Notes: generated from the sequence alone by a model not told the origin. Shown: positions 18,350 through 29,199, counted from the first letter of the stretch. The stretch is DNA of 64,000 nucleotides from Vibrio ostreicida (GCF_013074385.2 NZ_JABEYA020000001.1:620001-684000); one strand, 5' to 3'. Program-made: numbers and translations.

Positions 18350-18788
18350 ACGAAAGAAAAACCTATTCTTGTTAATTTCCCTGTTTAGTTGCATTTGAAC
18401 GCAGCTATTATCAAATCATCCTAATGCATAGTTGTAGTCATACACTACTAAAATGTCATTGTTTTGGCGATCTTTTATATTAATGCAAAAACTGAGCCGC
18501 TATGAATAGGTTTAGGAAATATGGCTTGCCAACCTTGATGATTGTTGACGAGAGTGACTCATTGCGTCAGTGAGTGCCGATGGGGAAACGCGGCAAGACG
18601 TCGTTGATGGCCTTCATAATAATTGACGTCTTTTTAAGGGTGGCTATCCACCGCTGCTTTCTCCTAAGGTCAATGCGTGCGCAATCGCGTCTAAAGTATT
18701 GTAAAGTATTACTTACCCTGATTTATCTCAATGTTTTTTGGTGTAAACTGTCTAAATTAACCCAACGAAGATAAATAAAGATAAACAT
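18350..18788. other. Divergent intergenic region before the DUF945 gene
   Basis: About 440 bases. The only structure I can name is an exact 9-bp direct repeat, TAAAGTATT at 18692-18700 and 18702-18710, one helical turn apart and about 80 bases before the DUF945 start, which could be an operator. A 66-codon open frame inside (18574-18774) has no ribosome site or recognisable sequence and is not counted. Confidence 0.4.
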
Positions 18789-20054
18789 ATGCATCAGTTA
18801 AAAAAATACGGCGCTATTGGTGGCGCAATAGCCTTGGTTGTGTGTTGGCCACTGGCAGTCGGTCAAATTGGAAAAAATGTCATTAATGATAGTATTGGTA
18901 ATATGAGTAGTGACGTGTTGAAAGCGGAGGTTGTTCGCTATGAACGCGGCTACCTTTCTTCCGACGTCCAAACACGTTACACCATTCTGGATCCAGAATT
19001 TGTACGTCAATTAGAAAGTGACGACTTACCAACCGAGATTATTGTTAACAGCCACGTTTCTCATGGCATCTTGAGTCTCAAAGCGGTATCAACATTGGAT
19101 AATTTGGAACAGCTTCCGTTGACGCTTACGACAGTCACGCAACTCAACGGCAACACAGATTACACCTTGGATCTCGACAACTGGCATCAATCTACTCAGG
19201 GTGATGAGGGCGTCATGGTGTCAGTGACCCCATCAATATTGAAAGGTCATGTCAGTGTGTTGGGTGAAGTCAGCTTTGACCTAGATATCCCCTCTGTTGA
19301 AATCGATTTTGTTGGCGGAGAAAAAATGCTTCTGTCAGGTATGTCGGGTACTGGTCTCGGCCGGAAACAGAATAGTTTCTGGTTAGGTGAGCAGGAAATC
19401 AACATGGCAGAGATGTCGATCTTAGATGCTCAGCAAAATACAATGCTGGCGATTAAAAATGGTCAGTATCTGCTTTCTTCGTCAATAGATGAGACGTCGC
19501 AGCGACTTCACAGCCAGCATGTATCGACGGTCGAGCAAATTGTGATGCCACAAGGTACAGCCAACGATGTGGTGGTTGATTTTGAGTTGGGTGATCTTGA
19601 TAGCGTTTCATTTGAGAATATTTTGGAGGTCTACCAAGGCAGCTCAAAATTAGGTCCAGAGGAGAGTGAAAAAGTGATCCCATTTGTGGAAACTCTGATT
19701 GAAAAAGGTTTTTACTTATCGCTTAACAAGATGGCAGTCAACTTCGGTAATGATAGTGAATTTGAGGGGCAGATAAAGGTGACGCTCCCAGAAGGAACCA
19801 ATAGTGTGACGCAGAATCCTATGGCTGTGCTGCAAAATTTGACTGGTGATTTAGGGGCTTCTTTCTCAGGTGGTTTGGTTGAGCAATATCCGTTCATTAA
19901 GCAAGGTGTAGAAGACGCGGTAATGATGAAGTTTGCCAGTAAAACGGATAAAGGTTATCAGATTCAAGCGCAGTTAAAAGAAGGCAACCTAGTGTTTGAA
20001 AGTGGTCAGAAAATTCCGCTGATGGCGATACTATTTGGTGCAGTGATGCAGTGA
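18789..20054 (+). CDS. YdgA-like DUF945 family protein
   Basis: 421 residues with an N-terminal membrane anchor or uncleaved signal (YGAIGGAIALVVCWPLAVGQ), then RGYLSSDVQTRYTI, typical for DUF945 (YdgA family: ERGYFSSEA-like motif near residue 60). The rest is beta-rich with repeated LTLTTVTQLNG-type strands and no catalytic motif. It is probably attached to the inner membrane facing the periplasm. Function is unknown in all members I know. The 3' end is odd: four copies of the octamer GCAGTGAT run across the stop codon. A terminator follows at 20098-20122, so the gene is probably monocistronic. Confidence 0.88.
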   Translation: MHQLKKYGAIGGAIALVVCWPLAVGQIGKNVINDSIGNMSSDVLKAEVVRYERGYLSSDVQTRYTILDPEFVRQLESDDLPTEIIVNSHVSHGILSLKAVSTLDNLEQLPLTLTTVTQLNGNTDYTLDLDNWHQSTQGDEGVMVSVTPSILKGHVSVLGEVSFDLDIPSVEIDFVGGEKMLLSGMSGTGLGRKQNSFWLGEQEINMAEMSILDAQQNTMLAIKNGQYLLSSSIDETSQRLHSQHVSTVEQIVMPQGTANDVVVDFELGDLDSVSFENILEVYQGSSKLGPEESEKVIPFVETLIEKGFYLSLNKMAVNFGNDSEFEGQIKVTLPEGTNSVTQNPMAVLQNLTGDLGASFSGGLVEQYPFIKQGVEDAVMMKFASKTDKGYQIQAQLKEGNLVFESGQKIPLMAILFGAVMQ

Positions 20055-20071
20055 TGCAGTGATGCAGCGAT
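20040..20071 (+). repeat. Four tandem octamers across the stop codon of the DUF945 gene
   Basis: GCAGTGAT is repeated at 20040, 20048 and 20056, with a one-base variant GCAGCGAT at 20064. The TGA stop at 20052-20054 lies inside the second copy. Gain or loss of one unit would leave the protein end unchanged while two units remain. Confidence 0.85.
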
Positions 20072-20097
20072 AAGTTAAATTTATCCATGATTCGAGC

Positions 20098-20122
20098 AAA
20101 AGAGGTCTCTAAGACCTCTTTT
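20098..20122 (+). terminator. Rho-independent terminator between the DUF945 gene and serC
   Basis: An 11-bp stem, AAAAGAGGTCT with AGACCTCTTTT, encloses a three-base loop and ends in a short T-run; it lies 44 bases past the DUF945 gene stop. Confidence 0.8.
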
Positions 20123-20202
20123 GTTACTTTTTATACGCCTTAAAACGTGCTATTAATCCTGACATGAATGATCGAAACTTAGCATGAGCAAGGAAACTCG
20201 AA

Positions 20203-21285
20203 ATGGACAAGATTTTTAACTTTAGCGCTGGACCCGCTGGGTTGCCAAAAGCCGTTATGGAAAAAGCGCAAGCGGAATTCGTTGAGTGGGGTGGACTGGG
20301 TACTTCCGTCATGGAAATCAGTCATCGAAGTAAAGAGTTTATCGAGGTCGCAGAACAAGCAGAGCAAGATCTGCGAGATTTATTAGCTATCCCAGACAAC
20401 TATAAAGTTCTTTTTTGTCAAGGGGGCGCGCGGGCTCAGTTTGCTGCGGTACCGCTTAACTTGCTTGGTGGGGCGAGCACAGCGACTTACATCGATGCGG
20501 GTTATTGGGCGAAAAGCGCCATTACAGAGGCGCAAAAGTACTGTCAAGTGGCATCTTTTAACGCGAAAACGACGAGAGATGGGAAAGTGGCGGTTATGGA
20601 TGTGGCCGAATGGAAGGTTGATCCGCAATCGGCCTACGTGCATTTTTGCCCGAATGAAACCATTGACGGTATTGAAATTAGCCAATTGCCAATAACAGAC
20701 AAGCCTATCGTGGCCGATATGTCTTCGACTATTTTGTCGCGAGAAATCGATGTTTCTCAGTATGGTGTGATCTATGCCGGTGCCCAAAAGAATATTGGCC
20801 CTTCAGGTTTATGTATTGCGATAGTACGGGAAGATTTGCTAGAACTCGCCCACGAACTGTTACCCAGTTTTCTCAGTTATAAAGTGCAGGCAGAAAAAGA
20901 CTCCATGTTTAATACCCCGCCCACATTTGCGTGGTATTTGTCGGGTTTAGTCTTCAAATGGCTTAAAGAACAAGGTGGAGTGTCGGCGATTGAACAAATC
21001 AATCGTAAGAAAGCCCATCTGCTTTACGACTGCATTGACCAATCTGAATTTTACAAAAATGACGTCCATGAGTTAAACCGTTCGCGTATGAATGTTCCCT
21101 TTCAATTGGCCAAACCTGAGTTAGATGATCTTTTTCTTGAGCAAGCAAAAGCAAAAGGTCTGGTGTCGCTGAAAGGTCACAGAGCAGTGGGAGGCATAAG
21201 AGCCTCACTGTACAATGCCATGCCACTTGAGGGGGTGAAGGCTCTGGTGACGTTCATGGATGAGTTTGAGAAAGCGTATGCCTGA
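20203..21285 (+). CDS. serC: Phosphoserine aminotransferase
   Basis: 360 residues, the family's usual length. It transfers the amino group of glutamate to 3-phosphohydroxypyruvate in serine synthesis, and to the matching intermediate in pyridoxal phosphate synthesis. Visible landmarks are [11 protein letters not shown] at the start, the glycine-rich [17 protein letters not shown] (about 69-85), the pyridoxal-phosphate lysine in [14 protein letters not shown] (about residue 197), and [11 protein letters not shown]. The start ATG at 20203 is preceded by AAGGAA. Terminators lie before it and a hairpin after it, so it appears monocistronic, without serA or aroA next to it. Confidence 0.97.
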   Translation: MDKIFNFSAGPAGLPKAVMEKAQAEFVEWGGLGTSVMEISHRSKEFIEVAEQAEQDLRDLLAIPDNYKVLFCQGGARAQFAAVPLNLLGGASTATYIDAGYWAKSAITEAQKYCQVASFNAKTTRDGKVAVMDVAEWKVDPQSAYVHFCPNETIDGIEISQLPITDKPIVADMSSTILSREIDVSQYGVIYAGAQKNIGPSGLCIAIVREDLLELAHELLPSFLSYKVQAEKDSMFNTPPTFAWYLSGLVFKWLKEQGGVSAIEQINRKKAHLLYDCIDQSEFYKNDVHELNRSRMNVPFQLAKPELDDLFLEQAKAKGLVSLKGHRAVGGIRASLYNAMPLEGVKALVTFMDEFEKAYA

Positions 21286-21312
21286 ATCCGAGCCCTCAAA
21301 CTTTGATGTCTA

Positions 21313-23325
21313 TCAAAGTCTGAAACGAGCCACCACCTGCTCTAGTTTTTCGACTTTTCGATAGAGTTCGCTAACCGCTTCAGCACCATCCTGAGTCGTG
21401 CGAACGGAGTTTGCAGCAATTTGGCTGATGGTGTTGATGTCTCTCGAAATTTCTTCGGCGGCTCCAGACTGCTCATTCCCTGCGGTGGCGATCATATCTA
21501 TCATTTGGTTAACATCTTGTGCCCGAGAGACAATTTGCACTAGCGCTTCACCCGCCGAATCTGACAGTGTGACGCCTTCGGCAACTAAGTGCGTGCCTTC
21601 TTTCATTCTTTCTACCGCCTGACGGGTCTCATTTTGAATCGATGAAATGAGACCGCCGACTTCTTCCGTGGCTTTGGATGTTCTTTCCGCGAGGCCACGG
21701 ACTTCATCGGCCACAACGGCAAAGCCTCTTCCTAGCTCTCCCGCTCGGGCTGCTTCGATGGCGGCGTTGAGTGCTAAAAGGTTGGTTTGCTCTGCAATAT
21801 CATTGATGACTTTGATTACATTGCCGATTTCTTCGCCTCGCTTGCCCAAACTGTCGACGGTTTCCGCGGTTTCATTGACGACTTCAGAGATACGATTCAT
21901 TCCGTGTACGGTTTCCTGCATGAGTTTTCCGCCGTTGGTCGCCTCTTCACCCGCTTGGCGTGAGCTCGAGGCGGCATCTGTGCTTTGCTCTGCTACCTGA
22001 CTTACTGACATGGTCATTTCTTCCACGGCACTGGCTATTAAGGTGGCTTTATCCGCTTGTTCCTCGATTCCAGAAGCGACAAGCCGGCTGGTGTCATCGA
22101 CGGTTTTGGTGTTGTTTGATACTTCCGAAGCTACTTGAATAATGTTAGATAGCACATCCCTCAGTGATTGTTGCATACCATCAATGGCCCTTGCTAGCTC
22201 ACCCAATTCATCTTTATTGGTCTCGTTGATGGGCGCTTCTGACAAGTTGCCTCCTGCAATTGATTTTGCTTTTTCAGCAATAACGTCAAGACGTTTCTTA
22301 ATGACCTCAGATAGGCCCCATGCGACGACAATGCCGACCACAAGGACAATAATGACATTGGCGGTCAACCAAACAACGATGGTAGACATATTATCATTGA
22401 GGTTGACCAAGGCGGCGAGGGAATCGTTGGTTTCTTCATTTGCTGAGGTATTTAATATGTCCTCAAGAGGCACGATGGTTGATTGTTTTAAATCGGCGAC
22501 GAGTTGATTGGCCATTCTTTTCCCTGTTGGGTCATAGCCTTCAAAGACCTCTTGAGCGATGCGTATGATGTCGAAATAGTATTGCTCTACCTCATCAATG
22601 TGATTGATGGCTTGAGGGTTTTGTACTAACGGACGAAGCTTTTCAATATAGTCAGAAAATGAACCAGCATCATTGTTGAACGTATCCCTTGCTGAAGGGT
22701 TGCCCATTATATAAGCGTTAAGCGTTGCTATCATATCACCAGCCTCATCAACCAGTTCAAGATAATAGCGGATCGTGGGCAAATCAAAATTAAGAGAACG
22801 GCTTAGGCTGGTGCTTCTGTATGCGTCAGCCACTCTTTGTTCCGCCGCTTGGTCAAGAAGGTTTTCGAGAGGGACACCGATATCCTGAGTTAACTGATGG
22901 ATCTTTTTGATGGCTTCTTTCTCGTCGGCAGGATTGTATTGGGCAAAGACGCCTTGTTTCACTTGTTCAATGTAGTGATTCGATAAAGAAAGGATTTTGT
23001 TCATTTTTTCAACATCAGCGTCTTTGCTAGACTCCAGCGCACGCAGCTGTGAAAAATGCTCTTGAAATTCACGAGCGTTACGCTCAAATACATTACGCTG
23101 TCCTGCATCGCCATTAAGATATTCAAGTGCATTGGTTTGTAAGATACCGACTTTATTAAGGACATTAAAATAGGCAAGTACACCAGGTACATCATCTGAT
23201 TCAATTTCTTCTGAGACCATAGAAGAGTGATTGACCAAAGACCAGACGACAAAAGCAAGAATAAGCGTTGTAATGACAATAATTGAAAAACCCATATAGA
23301 GGGCGTGGGACAAACGAAGGTTCAT
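21313..23325 (-). CDS. Methyl-accepting chemotaxis protein
   Basis: 670 residues with standard order: first membrane span (about 8-30), a long all-helical periplasmic sensor (about 31-315) that looks like a helical bimodular (HBM) or four-helix type domain, second span (about 317-340), HAMP (about 342-395) and cytoplasmic signalling domain (about 430-665). The receptor tip is conserved: [25 protein letters not shown] followed by [18 protein letters not shown]. It would control CheA activity in response to an unknown ligand. GGAGA lies six bases before the ATG. No chemotaxis genes are adjacent, as is common for vibrio receptors. Lack of a C-terminal NWETF-type pentapeptide suggests no CheR tether. 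Confidence 0.95.
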   Translation of the reverse strand: MNLRLSHALYMGFSIIVITTLILAFVVWSLVNHSSMVSEEIESDDVPGVLAYFNVLNKVGILQTNALEYLNGDAGQRNVFERNAREFQEHFSQLRALESSKDADVEKMNKILSLSNHYIEQVKQGVFAQYNPADEKEAIKKIHQLTQDIGVPLENLLDQAAEQRVADAYRSTSLSRSLNFDLPTIRYYLELVDEAGDMIATLNAYIMGNPSARDTFNNDAGSFSDYIEKLRPLVQNPQAINHIDEVEQYYFDIIRIAQEVFEGYDPTGKRMANQLVADLKQSTIVPLEDILNTSANEETNDSLAALVNLNDNMSTIVVWLTANVIIVLVVGIVVAWGLSEVIKKRLDVIAEKAKSIAGGNLSEAPINETNKDELGELARAIDGMQQSLRDVLSNIIQVASEVSNNTKTVDDTSRLVASGIEEQADKATLIASAVEEMTMSVSQVAEQSTDAASSSRQAGEEATNGGKLMQETVHGMNRISEVVNETAETVDSLGKRGEEIGNVIKVINDIAEQTNLLALNAAIEAARAGELGRGFAVVADEVRGLAERTSKATEEVGGLISSIQNETRQAVERMKEGTHLVAEGVTLSDSAGEALVQIVSRAQDVNQMIDMIATAGNEQSGAAEEISRDINTISQIAANSVRTTQDGAEAVSELYRKVEKLEQVVARFRL

Positions 23326-23424
23326 CTAGAGTCTCCAGTGACGTCGTTTTACTTCACTAAGTATGGAGTCTATCAACCAAGGCGCAACTAATTCCCCCAA
23401 TTATCCATTGAGTGGTGTCACCAA

Positions 23425-23452
23425 AACAAAAAATCGCAGCCAAAGCTGCGAT
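23425..23452 (-). terminator. Rho-independent terminator of ygiQ
   Basis: On the minus strand the 8-bp stem ATCGCAGC/GCTGCGAT with a 4-base loop is followed by TTTTTTG; it lies 27 bases past the ygiQ stop. Confidence 0.85.
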
Positions 23453-23479
23453 CAATAAATGAAGGTAGGGCGTCTACGG

Positions 23480-25738
23480 CTAACGGCGTTTTGGCTTGCG
23501 ACTCACATTTGGTTTGTTGTTTGAACCGCCCTCGGACTTCACCTTGCTCAATCCTGCAGGCTTAGTGTTGTCTGACTGGCGACGGTTGTGAGTTTTTCCG
23601 CTGCCTGAGTCATTCATTTTCTCAAAGCCCGGTTGGCTCTTGGTGTGCTTGGTAGCAAATCGGTTAGAGCCATGTCTTCCTGATTTTCTTCGTTGAGCTG
23701 GCGTTAACGTGTCATTATCTTCCGCGGGAACCAGACAGCTTGGTTTATCACCAATAAGGTACTTTTTCCCCATACTGATCAAGGCTTCGCGTATTACGGG
23801 CCAGTTTGCAGGATCATGATAACGCAGCAAAGCTTTATGCAAGCGTCGCTGACGATCACCTTTGGCGACAGGCACGATTTCTCGTTTTTTGTATTTGACT
23901 CGTTTGAGTGGATTGGTTTCTGAGTAATACATTGACGTGGCATTACACATCGGTGAAGGATAAAAGTTTTGGACCTGATCGCACTCGAAATCATTTTTCT
24001 TGAGCCACAATGCCAGATTCAACATATCTTCATCTTTAGTCCCAGGGTGTGCTGAGATAAAGTAAGGGATAAGGTATTGTTTTTTGCCTGCTTCAGCGCT
24101 GTATTTCTCGAACATTTCTTTGAATTTGTCATAGGTTCCCATGCCCGGCTTCATCATCAGGTCTAATGGGCCTTGCTCGGTATGTTCTGGCGCAATTTTA
24201 AGATAGCCACCGACGTGGTGCGTGACCAACTCTTTAACGTATTCAGGTGATTCGATAGCGAGATCGTAGCGAACGCCGGAAGCAACCATGACGTTTTTTA
24301 CGCCCTTTACATTTCTTGCTGCACGGTAAAGATCGATCGTATGCTTATGATCAGTATTGAGTTTGTTACATATCCCAGGAAACACGCAAGAAGGTCGTCG
24401 GCAATTGGCTTCAGCTTTAGGATCGCTGCAACCCAAGCGATACATATTGGCCGTCGGGCCTCCTAGATCGGAGATCGTCCCAGTAAAGCCAGGGACCTTA
24501 TCACGAATGTTTTCAATCTCATTGATGATTGACTCTTGCGAACGATTCTGAATAATTCGTCCTTCATGCTCTGTTATTGAACAAAATGAACATCCACCAA
24601 AACAGCCTCGCATGATATTGACCGACGTTTTGATCATATCGTAAGCCGGGATCTTCGCTTTACCGTATTGGGGGTGTGGTACGCGTGCATAAGGGAGCCC
24701 AAAGACATAATCCATTTCTGGTGTCGATAGGGGAATCGGAGCCTGATTGACCCACAGCTCACGGTCACCATGGCGCTGAATCAGCGCTCGGCCAGAGTAG
24801 GGATTCGTTTCTAGATGCATAATGCGGCTGGCATGCGCATAAAGTACGCGGTCATTGCTGAGTTTTTCGAAGTGAGGAATGCGTACTGCAGTGTTCGCTG
24901 CATCATGACGAGATGGACGAATAGCTATCGGTTTTGCTTCTGTCTCTTGTCCCTTTGTCTTCGTTTCGCATTGTTCCTCGACAGCGTAAGGGTTGGGCGG
25001 AACAAAGGCTTCTTTACGAGGTTTTTCTATTCTGGACGAATCGACAACCTCGAAACCTTCTGGTGGGGTAGGCAAGCTAACGACGGTTCCACGAATGTAT
25101 TTGAGATCGGCAATATCTTCACCGTCAGCCAAACGATGAGCGACTTCCACTAAAGCGCGTTCAGCATTGCCGAATAACAGAATGTCGGCTTTGGCATCAA
25201 ACAGAATGGAGCGACGTACTTTGTCTGACCAATAATCGTAGTGGGCCAGTCGACGCAGGCTGGCTTCAATACCACCAAGCACAATAGGAACCCCTTTATA
25301 CGCTTCTCGACAACGTTGGGAGTAAACTAAGGTGGCGCGATCGGGTCTTTTCCCACCTACGTTGTTAGGTGTATAGGCGTCGTCATGGCGCAATTTACGA
25401 TCCGCGGTATAGCGATTAATCATCGAATCCATATTGCCTGCTGTGATGCCGAAAAATAGATTTGGACGACCTAACTCTGTAAACGCGATTTTGTCTTGCC
25501 ACTCCGGCTGAGCAATGATTCCTACTCTAAAACCTTGTGCCTCGAGCAAGCGCCCGATGATCGCCATTCCAAAACTGGGGTGATCGACATAGGCATCACC
25601 CGTGACAATAATAATGTCGCAGCTATCCCATCCAAGGGCATCCATTTCCTTTCGGCTGGTAGGCAGAAAAGGGGCAGGGCCAAAACATTCCGCCCAGTAT
25701 TTTTTTTGCTCATGAATAGGAGTTGTCGTGCTGTACAT
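23480..25738 (-). CDS. ygiQ: YgiQ family radical SAM protein
   Basis: 752 residues of the UPF0313/YgiQ family. The iron-sulfur cluster motif is present as CFGGCSFC (CxxxCxxC, about residues 379-386), preceded by an N-terminal cobalamin-binding-like domain ([40 protein letters not shown], about 38-77). Further family blocks are [19 protein letters not shown] and YFISAHPGT. The substrate is not known. The last 70 or so residues are rich in Lys, Arg, Ser, Asn and Gly and look disordered, a possible nucleic-acid-binding tail. ATG start with AGAGAA upstream; divergent from the EAL-domain gene. Confidence 0.92.
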   Translation of the reverse strand: MYSTTTPIHEQKKYWAECFGPAPFLPTSRKEMDALGWDSCDIIIVTGDAYVDHPSFGMAIIGRLLEAQGFRVGIIAQPEWQDKIAFTELGRPNLFFGITAGNMDSMINRYTADRKLRHDDAYTPNNVGGKRPDRATLVYSQRCREAYKGVPIVLGGIEASLRRLAHYDYWSDKVRRSILFDAKADILLFGNAERALVEVAHRLADGEDIADLKYIRGTVVSLPTPPEGFEVVDSSRIEKPRKEAFVPPNPYAVEEQCETKTKGQETEAKPIAIRPSRHDAANTAVRIPHFEKLSNDRVLYAHASRIMHLETNPYSGRALIQRHGDRELWVNQAPIPLSTPEMDYVFGLPYARVPHPQYGKAKIPAYDMIKTSVNIMRGCFGGCSFCSITEHEGRIIQNRSQESIINEIENIRDKVPGFTGTISDLGGPTANMYRLGCSDPKAEANCRRPSCVFPGICNKLNTDHKHTIDLYRAARNVKGVKNVMVASGVRYDLAIESPEYVKELVTHHVGGYLKIAPEHTEQGPLDLMMKPGMGTYDKFKEMFEKYSAEAGKKQYLIPYFISAHPGTKDEDMLNLALWLKKNDFECDQVQNFYPSPMCNATSMYYSETNPLKRVKYKKREIVPVAKGDRQRRLHKALLRYHDPANWPVIREALISMGKKYLIGDKPSCLVPAEDNDTLTPAQRRKSGRHGSNRFATKHTKSQPGFEKMNDSGSGKTHNRRQSDNTKPAGLSKVKSEGGSNNKPNVSRKPKRR

Positions 25739-25930
25739 ATTTTGTTCTCTGTGCCAAGGAGCGCGAATTATAGCGACTTGCGTGCCTTCTATCCACCACT
25801 ACATTCCTTATCATCATGACAGTCTCAACTCATCGTGTTGTGGTTTCTGTTAACAAGGTGGCGGATTAAACGAGAGAACCTGACTACAGTTATAGGCACT
25901 AGGTTGATTATTGGGATAAATGGACTGCTT

Positions 25931-28390
25931 ATGGAAAATGACATTCTGGCGAAGAATTCAGCGATATTTTTAACGTCAAAACGCCAGCCCAAGTATCGAA
26001 CCTATCCTTGGGAGCTTGATTTGTCGATCCAGCAATTTACTGCTGATAAAGAGCTGATGGAACAATTGTTCGGTGAGGCATCAACCACCATTTCTGCTAA
26101 GTATTTACTCAGGCTTGTGCCTTCTTCTCAGCGTCGAATGGTGCATCGTACATTTAAGCAGGTCTTAACATCTGAGCATTCCAAAACATTTCACTGTTGT
26201 CTCATGACACCAACAAGTTTGTTCACCTTTGTTGAGTTCACCATTTCTCAACGAAGTGAAACCGCATTGATGGGGACGATAGCCCCTTGTTTAGTGGTGC
26301 CGTCACAAATGGCGGCGGCGGATATCTTTTATTCGGTGTTTGAAAACCGTCATCATGGTGTATTGGTGGCGGATTCTGAAACGCGGATCTTGGCGTGTAA
26401 TCGTCAGTTTGAGCGTTTAACGGGTTATGAAATGAGGGATTTGGTTGGATTGAAGACCAAGGTCTTCAATGCTGAAGTGCTCAGCGAAGAATACTACGAA
26501 GCCTTGTGGCAAAAAATTGAACGTCACGGTTACTGGAGTGGAACCATACTGACACGCAAAGCCGATGGTGGCGCGATACCACAGGATATGACGATTCACA
26601 AAATTGCGCCAGGTAACGGTCAACATTATTATTTAGGGTTTTCATCCGACCTCTCTGACCAACTCAGCCGACTCGACGACCATCAAGAGGGAGGGGTAGA
26701 TTTACTGACACAACTGCCAAGCACTGAGCGGTTTATCCAAAGCCTGACTACATTTTGCAACGAAAGTCAGCCAGACACCCCTTTGATCCTACTGGCTCTT
26801 CAGCCTCATTTCCCAAGTTCTAATGAGCAGGAAATTAAACGTCAGTTTGCCAGTTACATTGCCGAGAGTACTCGAACTCTCATTGCTGGCTATTTAGGTG
26901 AGAGTCGTTTTGTTGTTCTATTGTCGGGTGACAGTGCCAGCTCTGAACAGAGTATTAGGGTCATTCGCAAAGCGATTAAGTTGTTTTTTCATAGTTTTAA
27001 TCATGCGCAAGGGTCGGTCGCGTTAGCAATGAAAACTGGCTTAACGGGTGTCTCTTTGTTTCATCATGATGCTCAAACCCCTGATCAGTTAGTTTCTCAT
27101 GCCTTTCAGGCTTTGTTTGGCATTAAAAAAAATGACAGTAAACACGTGGTATTTTACGATCGAAAAATTCATGGCCAGATTGAGCGTAAAAAGCAACTGG
27201 AAGTCAAGGTGACTCAAGCTATCTTAAGTGAATCCATCGACGTTCATTTTCAGCCGATTGTTGACCTCAAGCACGGCCGAATTGATAAGTTCGAGGCGCT
27301 ATGTCGTTTTCCAGATTTCGGTGAGTTAGCAGCGTCTACGCAAGAGCTCATCAATATTGTTGAAGACCTCGATCAGATCATTGAGTTAGATGATGTGGTT
27401 AACAGAAAATCGATGGCCAGTTTATCAGAGTTGCAAGCGCTGTTCGGAGAGCATATCGGTTTGTCGGTTAATCGTTCCTTTTATTGCAAGGAAGATGTCA
27501 CCGAGGTGCTCAGACATTGCGTTGATTTGATTGGGCAAAGTGGTCTCTCCCCCCATCATTTAACCATAGAATTTACCGAAAGTGCTTATTTCGAAAGTAA
27601 CCGTCATCAAGAACAGCTGTTGGATACGATCAGAAAGGCCGGTGTGACGATTGCTGTCGATGACTTTGGTACTGGCTCTGCGTCATTAAGCTACCTCAAC
27701 AAGCGTTATTTTGACGTACTCAAAATTGATCAAATGTTTGTCAACGGACTCTCGTTAGGCAGTCGACAGTATCATATCGTTAAAACGATAATTCATTTGG
27801 CGCAAAAGTTAGGCTTAAAAGTGGTGGCAGAAGGAGTAGAAACGCAAGAAGAGTTAGACATCTTAAGCGACCTCGGCACTGATTATATTCAGGGCTACTT
27901 TTTTTCTAAACCTTTATCGCTAGAAGATTTGCGTCATGTCGGGGCCTTGTCTATTTTCACCGAAAAGGAGCCGACAAACGTGGTGACTTTACTCTCACTC
28001 AGGACGCGAGATCTACCTAAGCTCGATCCCGGAGACCCACTCTCATTGATTCACGCTTATTTTGAAAGTGAGTCAGTATCGGTGATACCTGTCATTGATT
28101 CTGGACACTGTGTCGGTTTGGTTGACCGAGTCGCGATGAGTTTGCATATGACGGTGAATATGGGCACCGATCACGAAACAAATCAAGAGCAGGCCAATTG
28201 GTCTAAACCCGCCAACAGAATGATGACGCTACCTCTGGTGCAAATTGATTGTCAGACCCCAGTCTCAAAAGTGATCAGCTTACTTGATCAAAAAGAATTA
28301 CCTTGGGTGCTAACGGACAGTGATGGCAAATTTAAAGGTATCGTCGAACAGAAACACATCATGGGCTTTTTAACCGAACAAGTCCCTTGA
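25931..28390 (+). CDS. PAS / degenerate GGDEF / EAL / CBS c-di-GMP phosphodiesterase
   Basis: About 819 residues from the ATG at 25931 (TGGA six bases upstream); the frame itself opens at a GTG at 25835. Domains in order: N-terminal unknown part (1-125), PAS (about 130-250, DIFYSVFENRHHGVLVADSE and ACNRQFERLTGYEM), a GGDEF domain in which the signature is GESRF and so cannot make c-di-GMP, an EAL domain (about 415-660) and a C-terminal CBS pair (about 680-815). EAL residues look intact: FEALCRF, LSVNRS, LTIEFTES, AVDDFGTGSASLSYL, LKIDQMFV, VVAEGVET, QGYFFSKPL. I infer a cytoplasmic phosphodiesterase tuned by PAS and by nucleotides on the CBS domains. No membrane span. Confidence 0.9.
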   Translation: MENDILAKNSAIFLTSKRQPKYRTYPWELDLSIQQFTADKELMEQLFGEASTTISAKYLLRLVPSSQRRMVHRTFKQVLTSEHSKTFHCCLMTPTSLFTFVEFTISQRSETALMGTIAPCLVVPSQMAAADIFYSVFENRHHGVLVADSETRILACNRQFERLTGYEMRDLVGLKTKVFNAEVLSEEYYEALWQKIERHGYWSGTILTRKADGGAIPQDMTIHKIAPGNGQHYYLGFSSDLSDQLSRLDDHQEGGVDLLTQLPSTERFIQSLTTFCNESQPDTPLILLALQPHFPSSNEQEIKRQFASYIAESTRTLIAGYLGESRFVVLLSGDSASSEQSIRVIRKAIKLFFHSFNHAQGSVALAMKTGLTGVSLFHHDAQTPDQLVSHAFQALFGIKKNDSKHVVFYDRKIHGQIERKKQLEVKVTQAILSESIDVHFQPIVDLKHGRIDKFEALCRFPDFGELAASTQELINIVEDLDQIIELDDVVNRKSMASLSELQALFGEHIGLSVNRSFYCKEDVTEVLRHCVDLIGQSGLSPHHLTIEFTESAYFESNRHQEQLLDTIRKAGVTIAVDDFGTGSASLSYLNKRYFDVLKIDQMFVNGLSLGSRQYHIVKTIIHLAQKLGLKVVAEGVETQEELDILSDLGTDYIQGYFFSKPLSLEDLRHVGALSIFTEKEPTNVVTLLSLRTRDLPKLDPGDPLSLIHAYFESESVSVIPVIDSGHCVGLVDRVAMSLHMTVNMGTDHETNQEQANWSKPANRMMTLPLVQIDCQTPVSKVISLLDQKELPWVLTDSDGKFKGIVEQKHIMGFLTEQVP

Positions 28391-28449
28391 TGGCGTTAGC
28401 CAGTCTGCTATGATTGCCGCCCCTTAACATTACATTGACAAGACATATC

Positions 28450-29130
28450 ATGGTTCAGCAATTATTAGCCGCACTCGCTCCGATGTTACTGGGAGCTCAG
28501 CTACTTGTGACGCTTATTTTGATCAAGGGTGAGCTTTGTCCGGGTCAGCGTGGCCGGATCCATAAAATGCTACCTGTCTTCGCGATTCTTTGGTTAGCGG
28601 TGGCTTCGATTCACATTGAAGCGATGATGATGGCGTTTGCTTTGGCGTATTTTTACTCTCAGGTCCAAACAAAAAAAACCAGAGTGCAAGGTCCTTTATG
28701 GGTGATGCATGTGGCGAATGGTCTTGCTCTCGTTTATATCGGGATTGAGATGACTAAAAAGCCTGATATTGTCGCTGGTATCAATACAGGGATACAAGTC
28801 GTTTTGCTTGGTGCCGTTTTTGCCCACCTTCTGTTGACCGTCGCCCGAACCCGTTTACAAGCCTTTCATCGCCTCCTGCCTGCGACGGGAGTAGTGTCGA
28901 CCATGTTGATTTGCTTGACAGTATTATACAAGTCTCTTGAACTGAGTGAGCCAGCACTGATTGAAGTCGGGGAATCCGTGTTATTGAGTTTCGTATTGTC
29001 TATCGCGGCAATCTTAATTTGGTGTGCTCATATCATATTGTCAAAACCCGTTCACAAGTTATCACTGACAGCCGCCGTGATTATGTTGCTGCTGGCCACG
29101 ACCATGAACCAAGTATTGTTTATCGTTTAG
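28450..29130 (+). CDS. Multi-pass membrane protein of unknown function
   Basis: 226 residues, mostly hydrophobic, with about seven to eight predicted spans (for example LLAALAPMLLGAQLLVTLILI, MLPVFAILWLAVASIHI, GIQVVLLGAVFAHLLLTVA, VVSTMLICLTVLYKSL, VIMLLLATTMNQVLFIV). I recognise no family motif. The ATG at 28450 is the first normal start, with only a weak AAGA upstream. It begins 59 bases after the EAL-protein gene and 70 bases before a DUF4250 gene, all on the same strand, so the three may be co-transcribed. Confidence 0.75.
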   Translation: MVQQLLAALAPMLLGAQLLVTLILIKGELCPGQRGRIHKMLPVFAILWLAVASIHIEAMMMAFALAYFYSQVQTKKTRVQGPLWVMHVANGLALVYIGIEMTKKPDIVAGINTGIQVVLLGAVFAHLLLTVARTRLQAFHRLLPATGVVSTMLICLTVLYKSLELSEPALIEVGESVLLSFVLSIAAILIWCAHIILSKPVHKLSLTAAVIMLLLATTMNQVLFIV

Positions 29131-29199
29131 AAGTATTTCATGGTGAGCTTCTTATTTCGGGTCTACGCTTTCTTGAGCGAGAAGCAAAGGAGCATTGTG

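Noticed and set aside
18574..18774. A 66-codon plus-strand open frame before the DUF945 gene
   Set aside because: No ribosome site or signal; it lies across a direct repeat and probable promoter DNA.
21300..21319. A terminator between serC and the chemoreceptor gene
   Set aside because: An 8-bp hairpin is present but has no T-run and overlaps the last codons of the chemoreceptor gene.
26700..27170. Possible diguanylate cyclase activity in the EAL protein
   Set aside because: The GGDEF signature reads GESRF, lacking the required glycine and acidic residues.
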